Below the pieces are notes generated by a model. It had not been told where the DNA came from and did not search any database. It was given only the letters and a program-made list of their open reading frames with translations. A stretch of 32,975 nt of DNA, from positions 1 to 32,975 of the forward strand of contig JBBTXQ010000044.1 of assembly GCA_038062165.1 (NCBI GenBank), in the 5' to 3' direction. Shown here in pieces: positions 6,985 to 13,464 of this stretch. Within the stretch, counting starts at the first letter, position 1. Every line of letters begins with the position of its first letter. The stretch comes from DATDSR01 sp038062165 (GTDB lineage: Bacteria > Patescibacteriota > Minisyncoccia > Phycocordibacterales > DATDSR01). A program made the position numbers and the translations under genes.

Positions 6985-7467
6985 ATGAAGAATCTGACAA
7001 TAGCAATCGCTCTCATCTTCATCACAATGTGCTGCGCAATCGCGACCGTTCACTTCATCGACCCAAAGACGGTGATGGTGGAATGCTGGCTCCCAGACAG
7101 TTACATCGTCGTCAACGCACTCTCGGATGTGGCCGGGAACTACAGTACAGTGAAGAGCGTTTCTCTGTCCGGCACGGCGGTCAGTATGGAGCTCGATCAG
7201 TTTAAAGCCGCGTTCGCTAGCGAACCTATTGAGATGATTATGACGACCAGAGGCACAGTCTTCTATCTCTGCAAGAAGGATGGGCACCTCTACAGTGCCA
7301 CCAAACACCTGTATTGGCCTCCCACCAAAACTGCGAGAACAGTTTACTTCGCCGAGAAGGGTGTGCTGTATGGAGTAACACCTGACTACTATGGAGCCTT
7401 CATTCTTACTGTTCTTACGGTACTCTTTGGAATCCTTATGTGGAGATCCTTCGACCACGTCGGATGA
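6985..7467 (+). CDS. Orphan cassette gene O2, two-pass membrane protein
   Basis: I do not recognise this 160-aa protein. It has an N-terminal hydrophobic segment (residues ~4-24), a hydrophilic middle of about 110 residues with three cysteines and many beta-prone stretches, and a C-terminal hydrophobic segment (~138-152), then a short charged end. That suggests an envelope protein with an external loop. ATG 6985 is preceded by AAGGAGG at 6970-6976, a near-perfect Shine-Dalgarno sequence, so the longer upstream frame is not needed. It has a private promoter and a very strong terminator, and its coding sequence is richer in G+C than neighbouring genes. Confidence 0.78.
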   Translation: MKNLTIAIALIFITMCCAIATVHFIDPKTVMVECWLPDSYIVVNALSDVAGNYSTVKSVSLSGTAVSMELDQFKAAFASEPIEMIMTTRGTVFYLCKKDGHLYSATKHLYWPPTKTARTVYFAEKGVLYGVTPDYYGAFILTVLTVLFGILMWRSFDHVG

Positions 7468-7478
7468 CGAGGAACATC

Positions 7479-7508
7479 CGGGCCCACTGACTTCGGTCAG
7501 TGGGCCCG
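7479..7508. terminator. Strong UUCG-capped terminator between O2 and 7517-7981
   Basis: A perfect 13-bp stem (CGGGCCCACTGAC and GTCAGTGGGCCCG) capped by a TTCG tetraloop. It lies between convergent genes and can serve both strands, although T runs are weak. Confidence 0.8.
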
Positions 7509-7516
7509 TCGACTTA

Positions 7517-7981
7517 TTAATAACCCGCCGGGGGAGGAACTTTTTTACCTAAGTGTTTGAGTTTTAGTTTTGCCACATCAGCGAGGAGCTTGTCTGTATA
7601 CTCCTCAAGCTCTAATTTCCTATCGTCAGGAAGCGGGAAGAGGATGTGTTCAAGAGTCTTGCTAAAATCATTCTTAAATTTAGTATTGAGATCTTTCCAA
7701 GCAATATTTTTCAGTAAATCTCCCAGCTCCTGCTTGTATTCCAAAACGTCAGTAGCAAGCAAGTAAGCGATAGCCGGGTAACCCAGATAGCCTTTCCAAT
7801 ATGAGCCGTTATCGTTAGTCATGATAGCGTTTTCACTTGCATCATAATTAACCTCATAGAACTTATTCCCACTTGATGAGTAAACCTTGGCGCTATCCCC
7901 CGCCAAGTGCACGCGACTATCAGCTACTGCGCCCAGCGCCTCATACACCTTAATAATCGGCGGAATCTTCCAGTAAGTCAT
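7517..7981 (-). CDS. Unknown 154-aa protein paired with a winged-helix regulator
   Basis: A soluble protein I cannot place in a family. The N-terminal half is mixed alpha/beta with many aromatic residues (NGSYWKGYLGYPAIAYLL near residues 58-75); the C-terminal half is charged and helical (LEEYTDKLLADVAKLKLKHL), ending in PPPAGY. It starts 4 nt after the stop of the winged-helix gene and ends just before the O2 terminator, so the two form a two-gene operon. A sensor or partner role beside the regulator is a guess from context only. Confidence 0.7.
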   Translation of the reverse strand: MTYWKIPPIIKVYEALGAVADSRVHLAGDSAKVYSSSGNKFYEVNYDASENAIMTNDNGSYWKGYLGYPAIAYLLATDVLEYKQELGDLLKNIAWKDLNTKFKNDFSKTLEHILFPLPDDRKLELEEYTDKLLADVAKLKLKHLGKKVPPPAGY

Positions 7982-7985
7982 AAGC

Positions 7986-8270
7986 TTATTCTAATGTTCT
8001 CAAGAACTTCAGCACTCTGAGCCCGCGGGAAGTCAACTTATGGCGAATACTTTTGCCGTCGGAACGCTTCATCAACAATCCAGGAATGGTAAGTCGACGG
8101 ATATGGTCGGCTGCCGTTTTGAAATTAATATCCAAACCCTCTGCCACCTCATTTACAGACATTTCCGGACACCTATGAAGAAGTTCGAGTATCTGAATCC
8201 GACGGTGATTTGCAAACCCTCTTACTAATCTTTCCAAAACCCTATAATTCTCAATCCTCTTGTTGGGCAT
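7986..8270 (-). CDS. ArsR-like winged-helix transcriptional regulator
   Basis: The 94-aa protein has one winged helix-turn-helix domain: NHRRIQILELLHRCPEMSVNEVAEGLDINFKTAADHIRRL holds the first helix, turn and recognition helix, followed by wing and C-terminal helix (GKSIRHKLTSRGLRVLKFLRTL). Metal-binding cysteines typical of ArsR sensors are not evident; only one Cys is seen. TGC-TAAGCT ends 6 nt before ATG 8270, predicting a leaderless mRNA. It heads an operon with the unknown 154-aa protein and may autoregulate. Targets are unknown. Confidence 0.85.
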   Translation of the reverse strand: MPNKRIENYRVLERLVRGFANHRRIQILELLHRCPEMSVNEVAEGLDINFKTAADHIRRLTIPGLLMKRSDGKSIRHKLTSRGLRVLKFLRTLE

Positions 8271-8276
8271 GTCGTT

Positions 8277-8282
8277 AGCTTA
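8277..8282 (-). promoter_or_regulatory. Extended -10 box of the winged-helix operon
   Basis: TAAGCT preceded by TGC, ending 6 nt before the ATG on the minus strand. Confidence 0.45.
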
Positions 8283-8307
8283 GCATATTCTGGTGTTCTT
8301 GAGAACA

Positions 8308-8742
8308 TTAGCTCACAGAATGCAAGGTCGTCTTGCCGGTTGGACTGTCCCAGTTGGTATAGCGCCACCATGCGGGCTCGAAGACAAAGAGGAGTTGATC
8401 AGCTAGCTTATCCCGCTTTTTAGGGTACTTGGCGAGATACACCTTGTTAAATATTTCCTTCTCATTTTCCTTAAGCACTCTCACCATGCCATCTAACTGA
8501 AGCGGGCGTACAGGCTTCTCTTCGCTTGTGCCAACTACAAATGTGGCTCTTGCTTTGCCGTTTTTGTGTAAGGGCTCGGCTTTGCGATACTCGGGGCTAG
8601 TCTCAAAATAGAAAACAAGCGGATCATTTGTGTGAGCGAAATGCACAGTTGCCCCGTGAGGAGAACCGTCGAGCATCTCCACTGCCAACACCCCAACTCT
8701 TTGTGAATCTAAATATTTAAGAATTTCTTTTGAGATACCCAT
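8308..8742 (-). CDS. PNPOx-like FMN-binding split-barrel protein
   Basis: A 144-aa protein of the pyridoxamine 5'-phosphate oxidase-like split-barrel superfamily. It has the first strand pair (VGVLAVEMLDGSPHGATVHFAH), the FYFETSPEYRKAEPLHKNGKARATFVVG core strands, and a late LFVFEPAWWRYTNW segment. Members bind FMN or F420 and include small reductases and heme-degrading enzymes; specificity cannot be read here. The start codon lies only 2 nt beyond the 3' end of tRNA-Gln, so the mRNA would be made by tRNA 3' processing or translated from the joint transcript without a Shine-Dalgarno sequence. Confidence 0.82.
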   Translation of the reverse strand: MGISKEILKYLDSQRVGVLAVEMLDGSPHGATVHFAHTNDPLVFYFETSPEYRKAEPLHKNGKARATFVVGTSEEKPVRPLQLDGMVRVLKENEKEIFNKVYLAKYPKKRDKLADQLLFVFEPAWWRYTNWDSPTGKTTLHSVS

Positions 8743-8744
8743 AA

Positions 8745-8815
8745 CTGCGGGACTTGGAGTCGAACCAAAATTTACTGCTTCAAAGGCAGTCGTCCTACCG
8801 TTAGACGATCCCGCA
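8745..8815 (-). tRNA. tRNA-Gln(TTG)
   Basis: A cloverleaf on the minus strand with acceptor TGCGGGA/TCCCGCA, discriminator G, D-arm with GG, anticodon stem ACTGC/GCAGT holding loop CTTTGAA (anticodon TTG), and T-loop GTTCGACTC. No CCA is encoded. The PNPOx-like gene begins 2 nt after its 3' end. Confidence 0.95.
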
Positions 8816-8824
8816 AACGTTCAC

Positions 8825-8830
8825 ATATTA
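8825..8830 (-). promoter_or_regulatory. -10 box of tRNA-Gln
   Basis: TAATAT on the minus strand, preceded by TGT, ending 9 nt before the tRNA 5' end. The same 9-nt distance is seen for tRNA-Trp and tRNA-Tyr. Confidence 0.5.
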
Positions 8831-8849
8831 ACACAAACACTACCACTAT

Positions 8850-9236
8850 TTAGGATACAAGCCAGGCGAGGGCTTCTTCTTTGGTTTTGAAGAATTTGAA
8901 ATTGTCTCGGAGGGCAAGACCTATAATTGTCTCGCCTACGAGTGTGGCCTTGGGGCTGGCACCGAAAACGGCTGTCTTCTCTATGTAATCTCTATTGTGA
9001 CTGACCAGATTTACCATCGGACTCACTGCCCCAGAATCATAATTATCACTGAACTCACTTACATCAACCAAGGCGCGCAATTTCTTGCCTTGTTTGCCAA
9101 ACGCATTTTCTATTTCTTTCTCGATCAATACAATCTCCTCATTCAATTTCTCTACCTCCGGGCCAGTGAGATCTCCGGCAATCTTGATCACGGCAATCCC
9201 CTCTTCGTTAATGTTTATAGATAATGGTTGGGACAT
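8850..9236 (-). CDS. STAS-like domain protein
   Basis: A 128-aa single-domain protein resembling SpoIIAA/STAS folds: an N-terminal strand pair (GIAVIKIAGDLTGPEVEKLNEE), a central LVDVSEFSD strand, and a C-terminal helix-strand region (KTAVFGASPKATLVG, then LRDNFKFFKTKEEALAWL). The late FKTKEEALAWL helix is common in STAS-related small regulators. There is no DSSG serine motif, so anti-anti-sigma activity is not supported. TAGGAT ends 5 nt before ATG 9236, indicating a nearly leaderless transcript. It stands alone, upstream of tRNA-Gln. Confidence 0.7.
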   Translation of the reverse strand: MSQPLSININEEGIAVIKIAGDLTGPEVEKLNEEIVLIEKEIENAFGKQGKKLRALVDVSEFSDNYDSGAVSPMVNLVSHNRDYIEKTAVFGASPKATLVGETIIGLALRDNFKFFKTKEEALAWLVS

Positions 9237-9285
9237 ACGAAATCCTAAGATTCTATCTTAACACAATAGAAGTCAAAAGATAAAA

Positions 9286-9311
9286 AACCCCCACTTCTTT
9301 AAGTGGGGGTT
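9286..9311. terminator. Bidirectional intrinsic terminator
   Basis: AACCCCCACTT (9286-9296) and AAGTGGGGGTT (9301-9311) form a perfect 11-bp stem with loop CTTT. T-rich tails follow on both strands (GTTTTGTTTC on plus; TTTTTTATC on minus). It ends transcripts of O3. Confidence 0.9.
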
Positions 9312-9331
9312 TTGTTTCTTGGGGAAAATGA

Positions 9332-9357
9332 CGAGAAAGAAGTCCGCTTCTTTCTCG
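9332..9357 (-). terminator. Hairpin downstream of O3
   Basis: CGAGAAAGAAG and CTTCTTTCTCG make a perfect 11-bp stem around a 4-nt loop, between the O3 stop and the main terminator. Its 3' tail is GTCATTTTCC on the minus strand. It may be a first terminator or a protective 3' hairpin. Confidence 0.65.
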
Positions 9358-9369
9358 CTCGCGCAAGGG

Positions 9370-9591
9370 TCACACTGCGTGCAGGGTGCACTGTCCACGC
9401 AGTTCCATGCATATAATCGCTTGACGTGTGCGTACAGCCAGTGTGCGTCTCGCGACCAGGGACAGGGATTGCCTGAAGGTCCCCTGCGCTTTGTAGAACT
9501 CCTCACCCAAGCTCGTCCCGCTAATCTGGGGCGCATGCTCATACGGATCAAAGGTGAAGGATGCCTCACACCTGTCAAACAAGGCTCCCAT
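9370..9591 (-). CDS. Orphan cassette gene O3, unknown 73-aa protein
   Basis: This small frame fills an otherwise empty 400-bp gap. It is supported by an upstream TTGACA-18-TAGAAT promoter and by two hairpins after the stop. The predicted protein contains FDPYEHAPQISGTSLGEEFY, an arginine-rich centre and three cysteines. I know no family for it. Only a weak AGAGA lies before the ATG. The composition is GC-rich, as in the other orphan cassettes. A structured small RNA transcribed from the same promoter is the main alternative. Confidence 0.5.
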   Translation of the reverse strand: MGALFDRCEASFTFDPYEHAPQISGTSLGEEFYKAQGTFRQSLSLVARRTLAVRTRQAIICMELRGQCTLHAV

Positions 9592-9606
9592 CTATTCTCT
9601 GGTATT

Positions 9607-9636
9607 ATTCTATCATAGTCATAGGGCCTTTGTCAA
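9607..9636 (-). promoter_or_regulatory. Sigma70-type promoter of O3
   Basis: On the minus strand TTGACA (9631-9636), 18-nt spacer, TAGAAT (9607-9612). This is the best consensus promoter in the window and sits just beyond the stop of the antiporter gene. Confidence 0.75.
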
Positions 9637-9641
9637 GTAGG

Positions 9642-11303
9642 CTATTTTAGTGAGGCTAGATCGTTCTTTTTGAGGATGTTTAAGAAGGCTAGGTCGGGGT
9701 GGTCTTGTAGATGCTTGCCCAAGAACTGACCTACGCTTTTGTGTGGGAAGATCACGTAGCTTGCTCCTGCTTTGTACAGGAATTTAGCTTCTTGATCAGT
9801 TTCGGCTCGCACTATCACCTTCCCCATAGCCCTTGCCCTGGACAGCAACTCGAGTAATCCTAAGTTGTCCTCAAAATCTGGTGAGGTTGAGATGATAAGT
9901 TTAGATTCTGTTATTCCGGATGCTTCAAAAATATCTTCGTCAGTGATATTGCCAAGTAAGCATGTATAGCCAGAGGCTCTGCGCTCTTTGATCTTATCGG
10001 GGTCAAAATCTACGATCAGCACTTCTTCTTTCGATAAGTGACGCAGGATAGACTCGCCTGTTCTATGCGCTCCTATCAAGATAATCGGCATATGGTAGCC
10101 CGAGTCCGGAATATTATTTTCTATCAACTTTTTGCGTTCTAGATATCTAAGCGCTGGATCAATAACTTTTGCTATTTTCTTTGCATGTAAAACAAGATAA
10201 GTAGAAGCAAGTATAGTGATCACAGCCACGGCACTCACCAAGGCCACTGCTCGCTCGTCCACGTGGCCGATCTTTAGGCCTAGAGCTATTAGAATAAGCG
10301 AGAATTCAGAAACTTGTGCGACAGTCACGCCAGCCGCGAAACTTGTACTACGCCTATAACCTAGCACACTCATGATTAAGAACACTATTAAGGGATTGCC
10401 TATTAAAACAAACATAGATAATGCCAGCACCGGCCAGGCGATATTAGCGAAATTATATTGGAAGAGCGAGGCACCCAATATTACGAAGAAGACTAGAATA
10501 AAGAAGTCGCGCAGAGGTTTGATCTTGCTTGTGATAGCAAAATGTTCTGACGAATTGGAGAGTGCGATGCCCGCCAAGAAGCCGCCAATTACGATCGAGA
10601 ATCCCAATTGTTCAGCAAACGCGGCAACGAGCAATGCCCATGCAATCGAAACCAAAAATAACAACTCTCCAGATCTAGCCAGCCTGTCAAAGATAATAGG
10701 AAATACGCGGCGACCCAACCAGAGCATAGCAACAAACAATGCCACACCCTTAATCAACACAAATAATAAGTTCCAAACAGAAAAGACTTGACCTGAACTA
10801 ATACTTGAAAGTATTACCAGAAGCAAAATAGCAATCACGTCTTGCACAAGCATGAAGCCGATCACGATCTTGCCGTAGAGACTTTGCAAATCTTTCTTCT
10901 CGCTCAAAAGTTTGATAATAATAATCGTGCTTGAGAAAGTTAAACACAATGCAATATAAAGGGCAGGCAATGCGGCAAAGTCAAATGCTCTGACAATTAC
11001 GTAGCCAATAACAGCCGTGAACAGAATTTGACCAATGCCGATAATTATCGAAGAGCGACCCACCAGACGCAAACTTGAATAATTCACTTCAAGTCCTACA
11101 AGAAATAATAAGAAAGTGATGCCGAGATCAGCGAAAATCTGATAAGTATCTGGTCGAACGAGATCGAAGAAGCCCAAATACGCGACCAGTGCGCCCGTGG
11201 CCATGTAAGCAACGAGAATTGGCTGGCGCAAGAATCTGGCCACTACGCCCAAGAGGGCGGCAATGAGCAAAACAACAGAGAGTTCTAATATGCCTACTGA
11301 CAT
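9642..11303 (-). CDS. CPA2 monovalent cation:proton antiporter with TrkA-N domain
   Basis: A 553-aa protein with about a dozen hydrophobic segments in residues 1-380 (KefB/CPA2 exchanger) followed by a cytosolic TrkA-N/RCK nucleotide-binding domain (~400-545), seen as PIILIGAHRTGESILRHL, VLIVDFDPDK and LLGNITDEDIFEASGI. Such proteins exchange K+ or Na+ for protons and are gated by the RCK domain. The dinucleotide motif is GAHRTG rather than the usual GxGxxG, so the ligand may differ. The gene overlaps the 3' end of dnaX by 10 nt and follows it in the same operon. Confidence 0.92.
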   Translation of the reverse strand: MSVGILELSVVLLIAALLGVVARFLRQPILVAYMATGALVAYLGFFDLVRPDTYQIFADLGITFLLFLVGLEVNYSSLRLVGRSSIIIGIGQILFTAVIGYVIVRAFDFAALPALYIALCLTFSSTIIIIKLLSEKKDLQSLYGKIVIGFMLVQDVIAILLLVILSSISSGQVFSVWNLLFVLIKGVALFVAMLWLGRRVFPIIFDRLARSGELLFLVSIAWALLVAAFAEQLGFSIVIGGFLAGIALSNSSEHFAITSKIKPLRDFFILVFFVILGASLFQYNFANIAWPVLALSMFVLIGNPLIVFLIMSVLGYRRSTSFAAGVTVAQVSEFSLILIALGLKIGHVDERAVALVSAVAVITILASTYLVLHAKKIAKVIDPALRYLERKKLIENNIPDSGYHMPIILIGAHRTGESILRHLSKEEVLIVDFDPDKIKERRASGYTCLLGNITDEDIFEASGITESKLIISTSPDFEDNLGLLELLSRARAMGKVIVRAETDQEAKFLYKAGASYVIFPHKSVGQFLGKHLQDHPDLAFLNILKKNDLASLK

Positions 11304-12295
11304 AGATCTATCACAGCTAATTCTAAGGGCAGGGTGGGAATATATGCGTAACCAATATCATTATATGCGTTCAAGAATGCCCGTAAAATATTGGGTAATT
11401 TTTTAGCCTGATCTGTTGTTATACTTGTTTTACTATCTCTGTCTTTCACAAGATCTGGCGCTAGACTCGCAAGCATGTGCTCTCTGGCAAGTTTAAGCAC
11501 AAGTTTAGTGAAAACTCGCATATCTAGATTTGTTTCTCGTGCCTTCTCTAATATTTTCAAACTATCTTCAGTATTACTTGCCAAGATTCCTGATAGAAAC
11601 TTTTCAACTAATTCAGATTTTGGCGCGCCCGTCACTGCCTCAACCTCATTTACTTCTATAATTTTATTTTTTGAAATAGTGAGTATTTTTTCTAGAATTG
11701 TGAGGGCGTCTCTGAACGAGCCCTCTGATAAGAGCGCGATCAGATCAAGCGAATCTTTTTCTATTTTATATCCCTCTTTTTTCACTATTCCACTTAAAAC
11801 TTCGATTATTTCCTCATTGCTTGGCTTTTTAAAAACAAAGTTCTGGCAACGTGAAATAATAGTATCAGGAATCTTGTAGCTCTCTGTAGTAGCAAGAATG
11901 AAGATCACATGTGGAGGCGGCTCTTCGAGTGTCTTGAGCAAAGCATTGAATGCTGACTTCGAAAGCATATGCACTTCGTCAATTATGTAAACTTTGTACT
12001 TAGACTGAAATGGTAGAGTGCGCACGGCCTCACGCAGTTCCCTCACCTCATCAACGCCATTATTCGAGGCTCCGTCTATCTCATACAAATCAACTGGACT
12101 TGTGCCAATTAATTTTGCAAAAATGCGTGCCACTGATGTCTTACCCGTACCCCGCGAACCCGAAAATAAGTAAGCATGCGAAATTTTATTATTTTCAACC
12201 GCCGCCTCTAAAACCTTCACAACCTGCGACTGTCCCACAACAGTCTTAAAGCTACTTGGCCGATACTTCCGATAAAGCGCTAAATTTGACTCCAT
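11294..12295 (-). CDS. dnaX: DNA polymerase III subunit gamma/tau, short form without zinc module
   Basis: The clamp-loader ATPase. The 333-aa protein has LALYRKYRPSSFKTVVGQ at its start, Walker A GSRGTGKT near residue 46, IDEVHMLSKSAFNALLKTLEEP (Walker B), sensor ISRCQ, and AAA lid and collar domains. Two features are reduced. The four-cysteine zinc module normally between Walker A and EIDAASNNGVD is absent (the chain runs FAKLIGTSPVDLYEIDGASNNG), and there is no tau-specific C-terminal extension. ATG 12295 is chosen over longer starts because it opens with the family N-terminus and TATACT ends 8 nt before it. The antiporter gene overlaps its end. Confidence 0.93.
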   Translation of the reverse strand: MESNLALYRKYRPSSFKTVVGQSQVVKVLEAAVENNKISHAYLFSGSRGTGKTSVARIFAKLIGTSPVDLYEIDGASNNGVDEVRELREAVRTLPFQSKYKVYIIDEVHMLSKSAFNALLKTLEEPPPHVIFILATTESYKIPDTIISRCQNFVFKKPSNEEIIEVLSGIVKKEGYKIEKDSLDLIALLSEGSFRDALTILEKILTISKNKIIEVNEVEAVTGAPKSELVEKFLSGILASNTEDSLKILEKARETNLDMRVFTKLVLKLAREHMLASLAPDLVKDRDSKTSITTDQAKKLPNILRAFLNAYNDIGYAYIPTLPLELAVIDLCQ

Positions 12296-12303
12296 ACATA
12301 AAA

Positions 12304-12309
12304 AGTATA
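12304..12309 (-). promoter_or_regulatory. Extended -10 box of dnaX
   Basis: TATACT preceded by TGT on the minus strand, ending 8 nt before the ATG, giving a leader of at most a couple of nucleotides. It overlaps the region expected to hold the divergent promoter of O4. Confidence 0.5.
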
Positions 12310-12330
12310 ACATGACCTCGGAGGTGACGA

Positions 12331-12918
12331 GTGCCGTCACAATCGAACTTGAAGGACCTTGAAGCAACAAGAAATAGCCAACGGAGGGAGCTACTCGAGC
12401 TCTTGCGTCGCCGCTCGGTTCTTCACGGTGACTTCCAGCTAGCGGGCGGAACGCGGTCAAGCGTGTACCTAGACGCAAGGAGAACCACCCTGTCGTCTGA
12501 TGGTATGCCACTAGTCGGTTCGCTCGGTCTGCAATTCATTGACACACTAGGTTGGCGACCGGAACTAGTGGGCGGACCCACGGCCGGTGCCAATCCCATC
12601 GCGATCGCCATGATGATGACGGCTGTTCAGAAGGGTCGTCCCTTGGGTGCGTTCATCGTCCTCAAGGACGCCAACCCAGAAACAGGATCGTGCATCGAGG
12701 GCCCCTATCGGTCCGGTGCGCGGGTAGTGGTGGTTGAGGATACCGTCACAAGCGGCAAAAGTCTCTTGAAGGCGATCGAAACTTTGGTCACCGCCGACGC
12801 CGTTGTGCTTGGCGTACTTGCCCTCATTGACCGCGAGCAAGGCGGGATGGAGGCCATTACCCGAGCTGGCTACAACTTCGCATCGATCTTCACACTCTCG
12901 GAGCTGTTGGCTACATGA
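12331..12918 (+). CDS. Orphan cassette gene O4, orotate phosphoribosyltransferase-like type I PRTase
   Basis: A 195-aa type I phosphoribosyltransferase closest in layout to PyrE: LHGDFQLAGGTRSSVYLDAR near residues 31-50, a GGPTAGANPIA loop, and the PRPP motif VVVVEDTVTSGKSLLKA near 131-147. The flexible catalytic loop reads VLKDANPETGSCIEGP where PyrE normally has KxxxKxHG, so a second lysine and the histidine are missing; the substrate could be a base other than orotate. No other pyrimidine genes lie nearby. GTG 12331 follows GGAGGTGA at 12320-12327. The gene has its own terminator and a GC-rich composition like the other cassettes. Promoter boxes are not clear (TTGACT at 12286 and TATAAC at 12306 are only 14 nt apart). 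Confidence 0.8.
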   Translation: MPSQSNLKDLEATRNSQRRELLELLRRRSVLHGDFQLAGGTRSSVYLDARRTTLSSDGMPLVGSLGLQFIDTLGWRPELVGGPTAGANPIAIAMMMTAVQKGRPLGAFIVLKDANPETGSCIEGPYRSGARVVVVEDTVTSGKSLLKAIETLVTADAVVLGVLALIDREQGGMEAITRAGYNFASIFTLSELLAT

Positions 12919-12933
12919 GGCTCCAACGATAAA

Positions 12934-12969
12934 GGGCCCGACTTCCGCGAAAGCGCGGAGGCCGGGCCC
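12934..12969. terminator. Shared terminator between convergent O4 and O5
   Basis: GGGCCCG (12934-12940) pairs with CGGGCCC (12963-12969), and CCGCG (12945-12949) pairs with CGCGG (12954-12958). Most of the bases between can also pair, making one long hairpin with an AAAG loop. It separates two convergent orphan genes. Confidence 0.75.
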
Positions 12970-12985
12970 ATTCCAATTGCGTGAA

Positions 12986-13411
12986 TCACGTGGGTTCGTC
13001 CAGAGACGGCTCGAGGAGGAAGTTCTCCTCGACTGGAGTGATGAAACAGCGAACCGAGCCCCTCCCGACCGCATCACCCAGCCAGACACCTTGCCACGAA
13101 CCGTCAGGCTGTTTGGTCAGATCGTAATCGATCGTGTCCCGACGGCTGAGGTACTGCTTGCGGAACGTGAGCCTGTCCGGGTTTGCGACGTTAAGGTGTC
13201 GAACCGCTGAGACCCCGAACTCGTCCATGATGGTGCCTTCGTCACGTACTTCGAGAAGTTCAAGAGGCCAAGCGAAGAGCACGCCCGAGAACAGACAGGT
13301 TTCGAGTCGCTGACGAAATACAGCGACCGTACCTTCCCCGGGAACCACATAGAGACCCATGCTTTCTCTGTGTTGCCAGAAGAGCCCATGAACCAAAAGA
13401 ACTCTCGCCAC
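12986..13411 (-). CDS. Orphan cassette gene O5, unknown 141-aa protein
   Basis: I do not recognise this protein. It is soluble and rich in beta-prone stretches (GLYVVPGEGTVAVF, YDLTKQPDGSWQGVWLGDAVG, SVRCFITPVEENFLLEP), with no signal peptide or obvious catalytic motif. The GTG start at 13411 is supported by GGAGGTGA on the minus strand 3 nt upstream, the same Shine-Dalgarno sequence used by O4. Its promoter lies in the last codons of dus, and its terminator is shared with O4. The sequence is GC-rich. It reads away from dus on the same strand but seems separately transcribed. Confidence 0.75.
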   Translation of the reverse strand: MARVLLVHGLFWQHRESMGLYVVPGEGTVAVFRQRLETCLFSGVLFAWPLELLEVRDEGTIMDEFGVSAVRHLNVANPDRLTFRKQYLSRRDTIDYDLTKQPDGSWQGVWLGDAVGRGSVRCFITPVEENFLLEPSLDEPT

Positions 13412-13435
13412 CTTTCACCTCCACTTTCCGAAACA

Positions 13436-13464
13436 ATCCTACTCCTCTGAAAAGTTTTTTACAA
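13436..13464 (-). promoter_or_regulatory. Promoter of O5 inside the 3' end of dus
   Basis: On the minus strand TTGTAA (13459-13464), 17-nt spacer, TAGGAT (13436-13441). The TAG of the -10 box is the stop codon of dus. Confidence 0.55.

Noticed and set aside
7441..7508. Riboswitch or attenuator between O2 and the following gene
   Set aside because: The hairpin lies between convergent stops, so it can only act as a terminator or 3' stabiliser.
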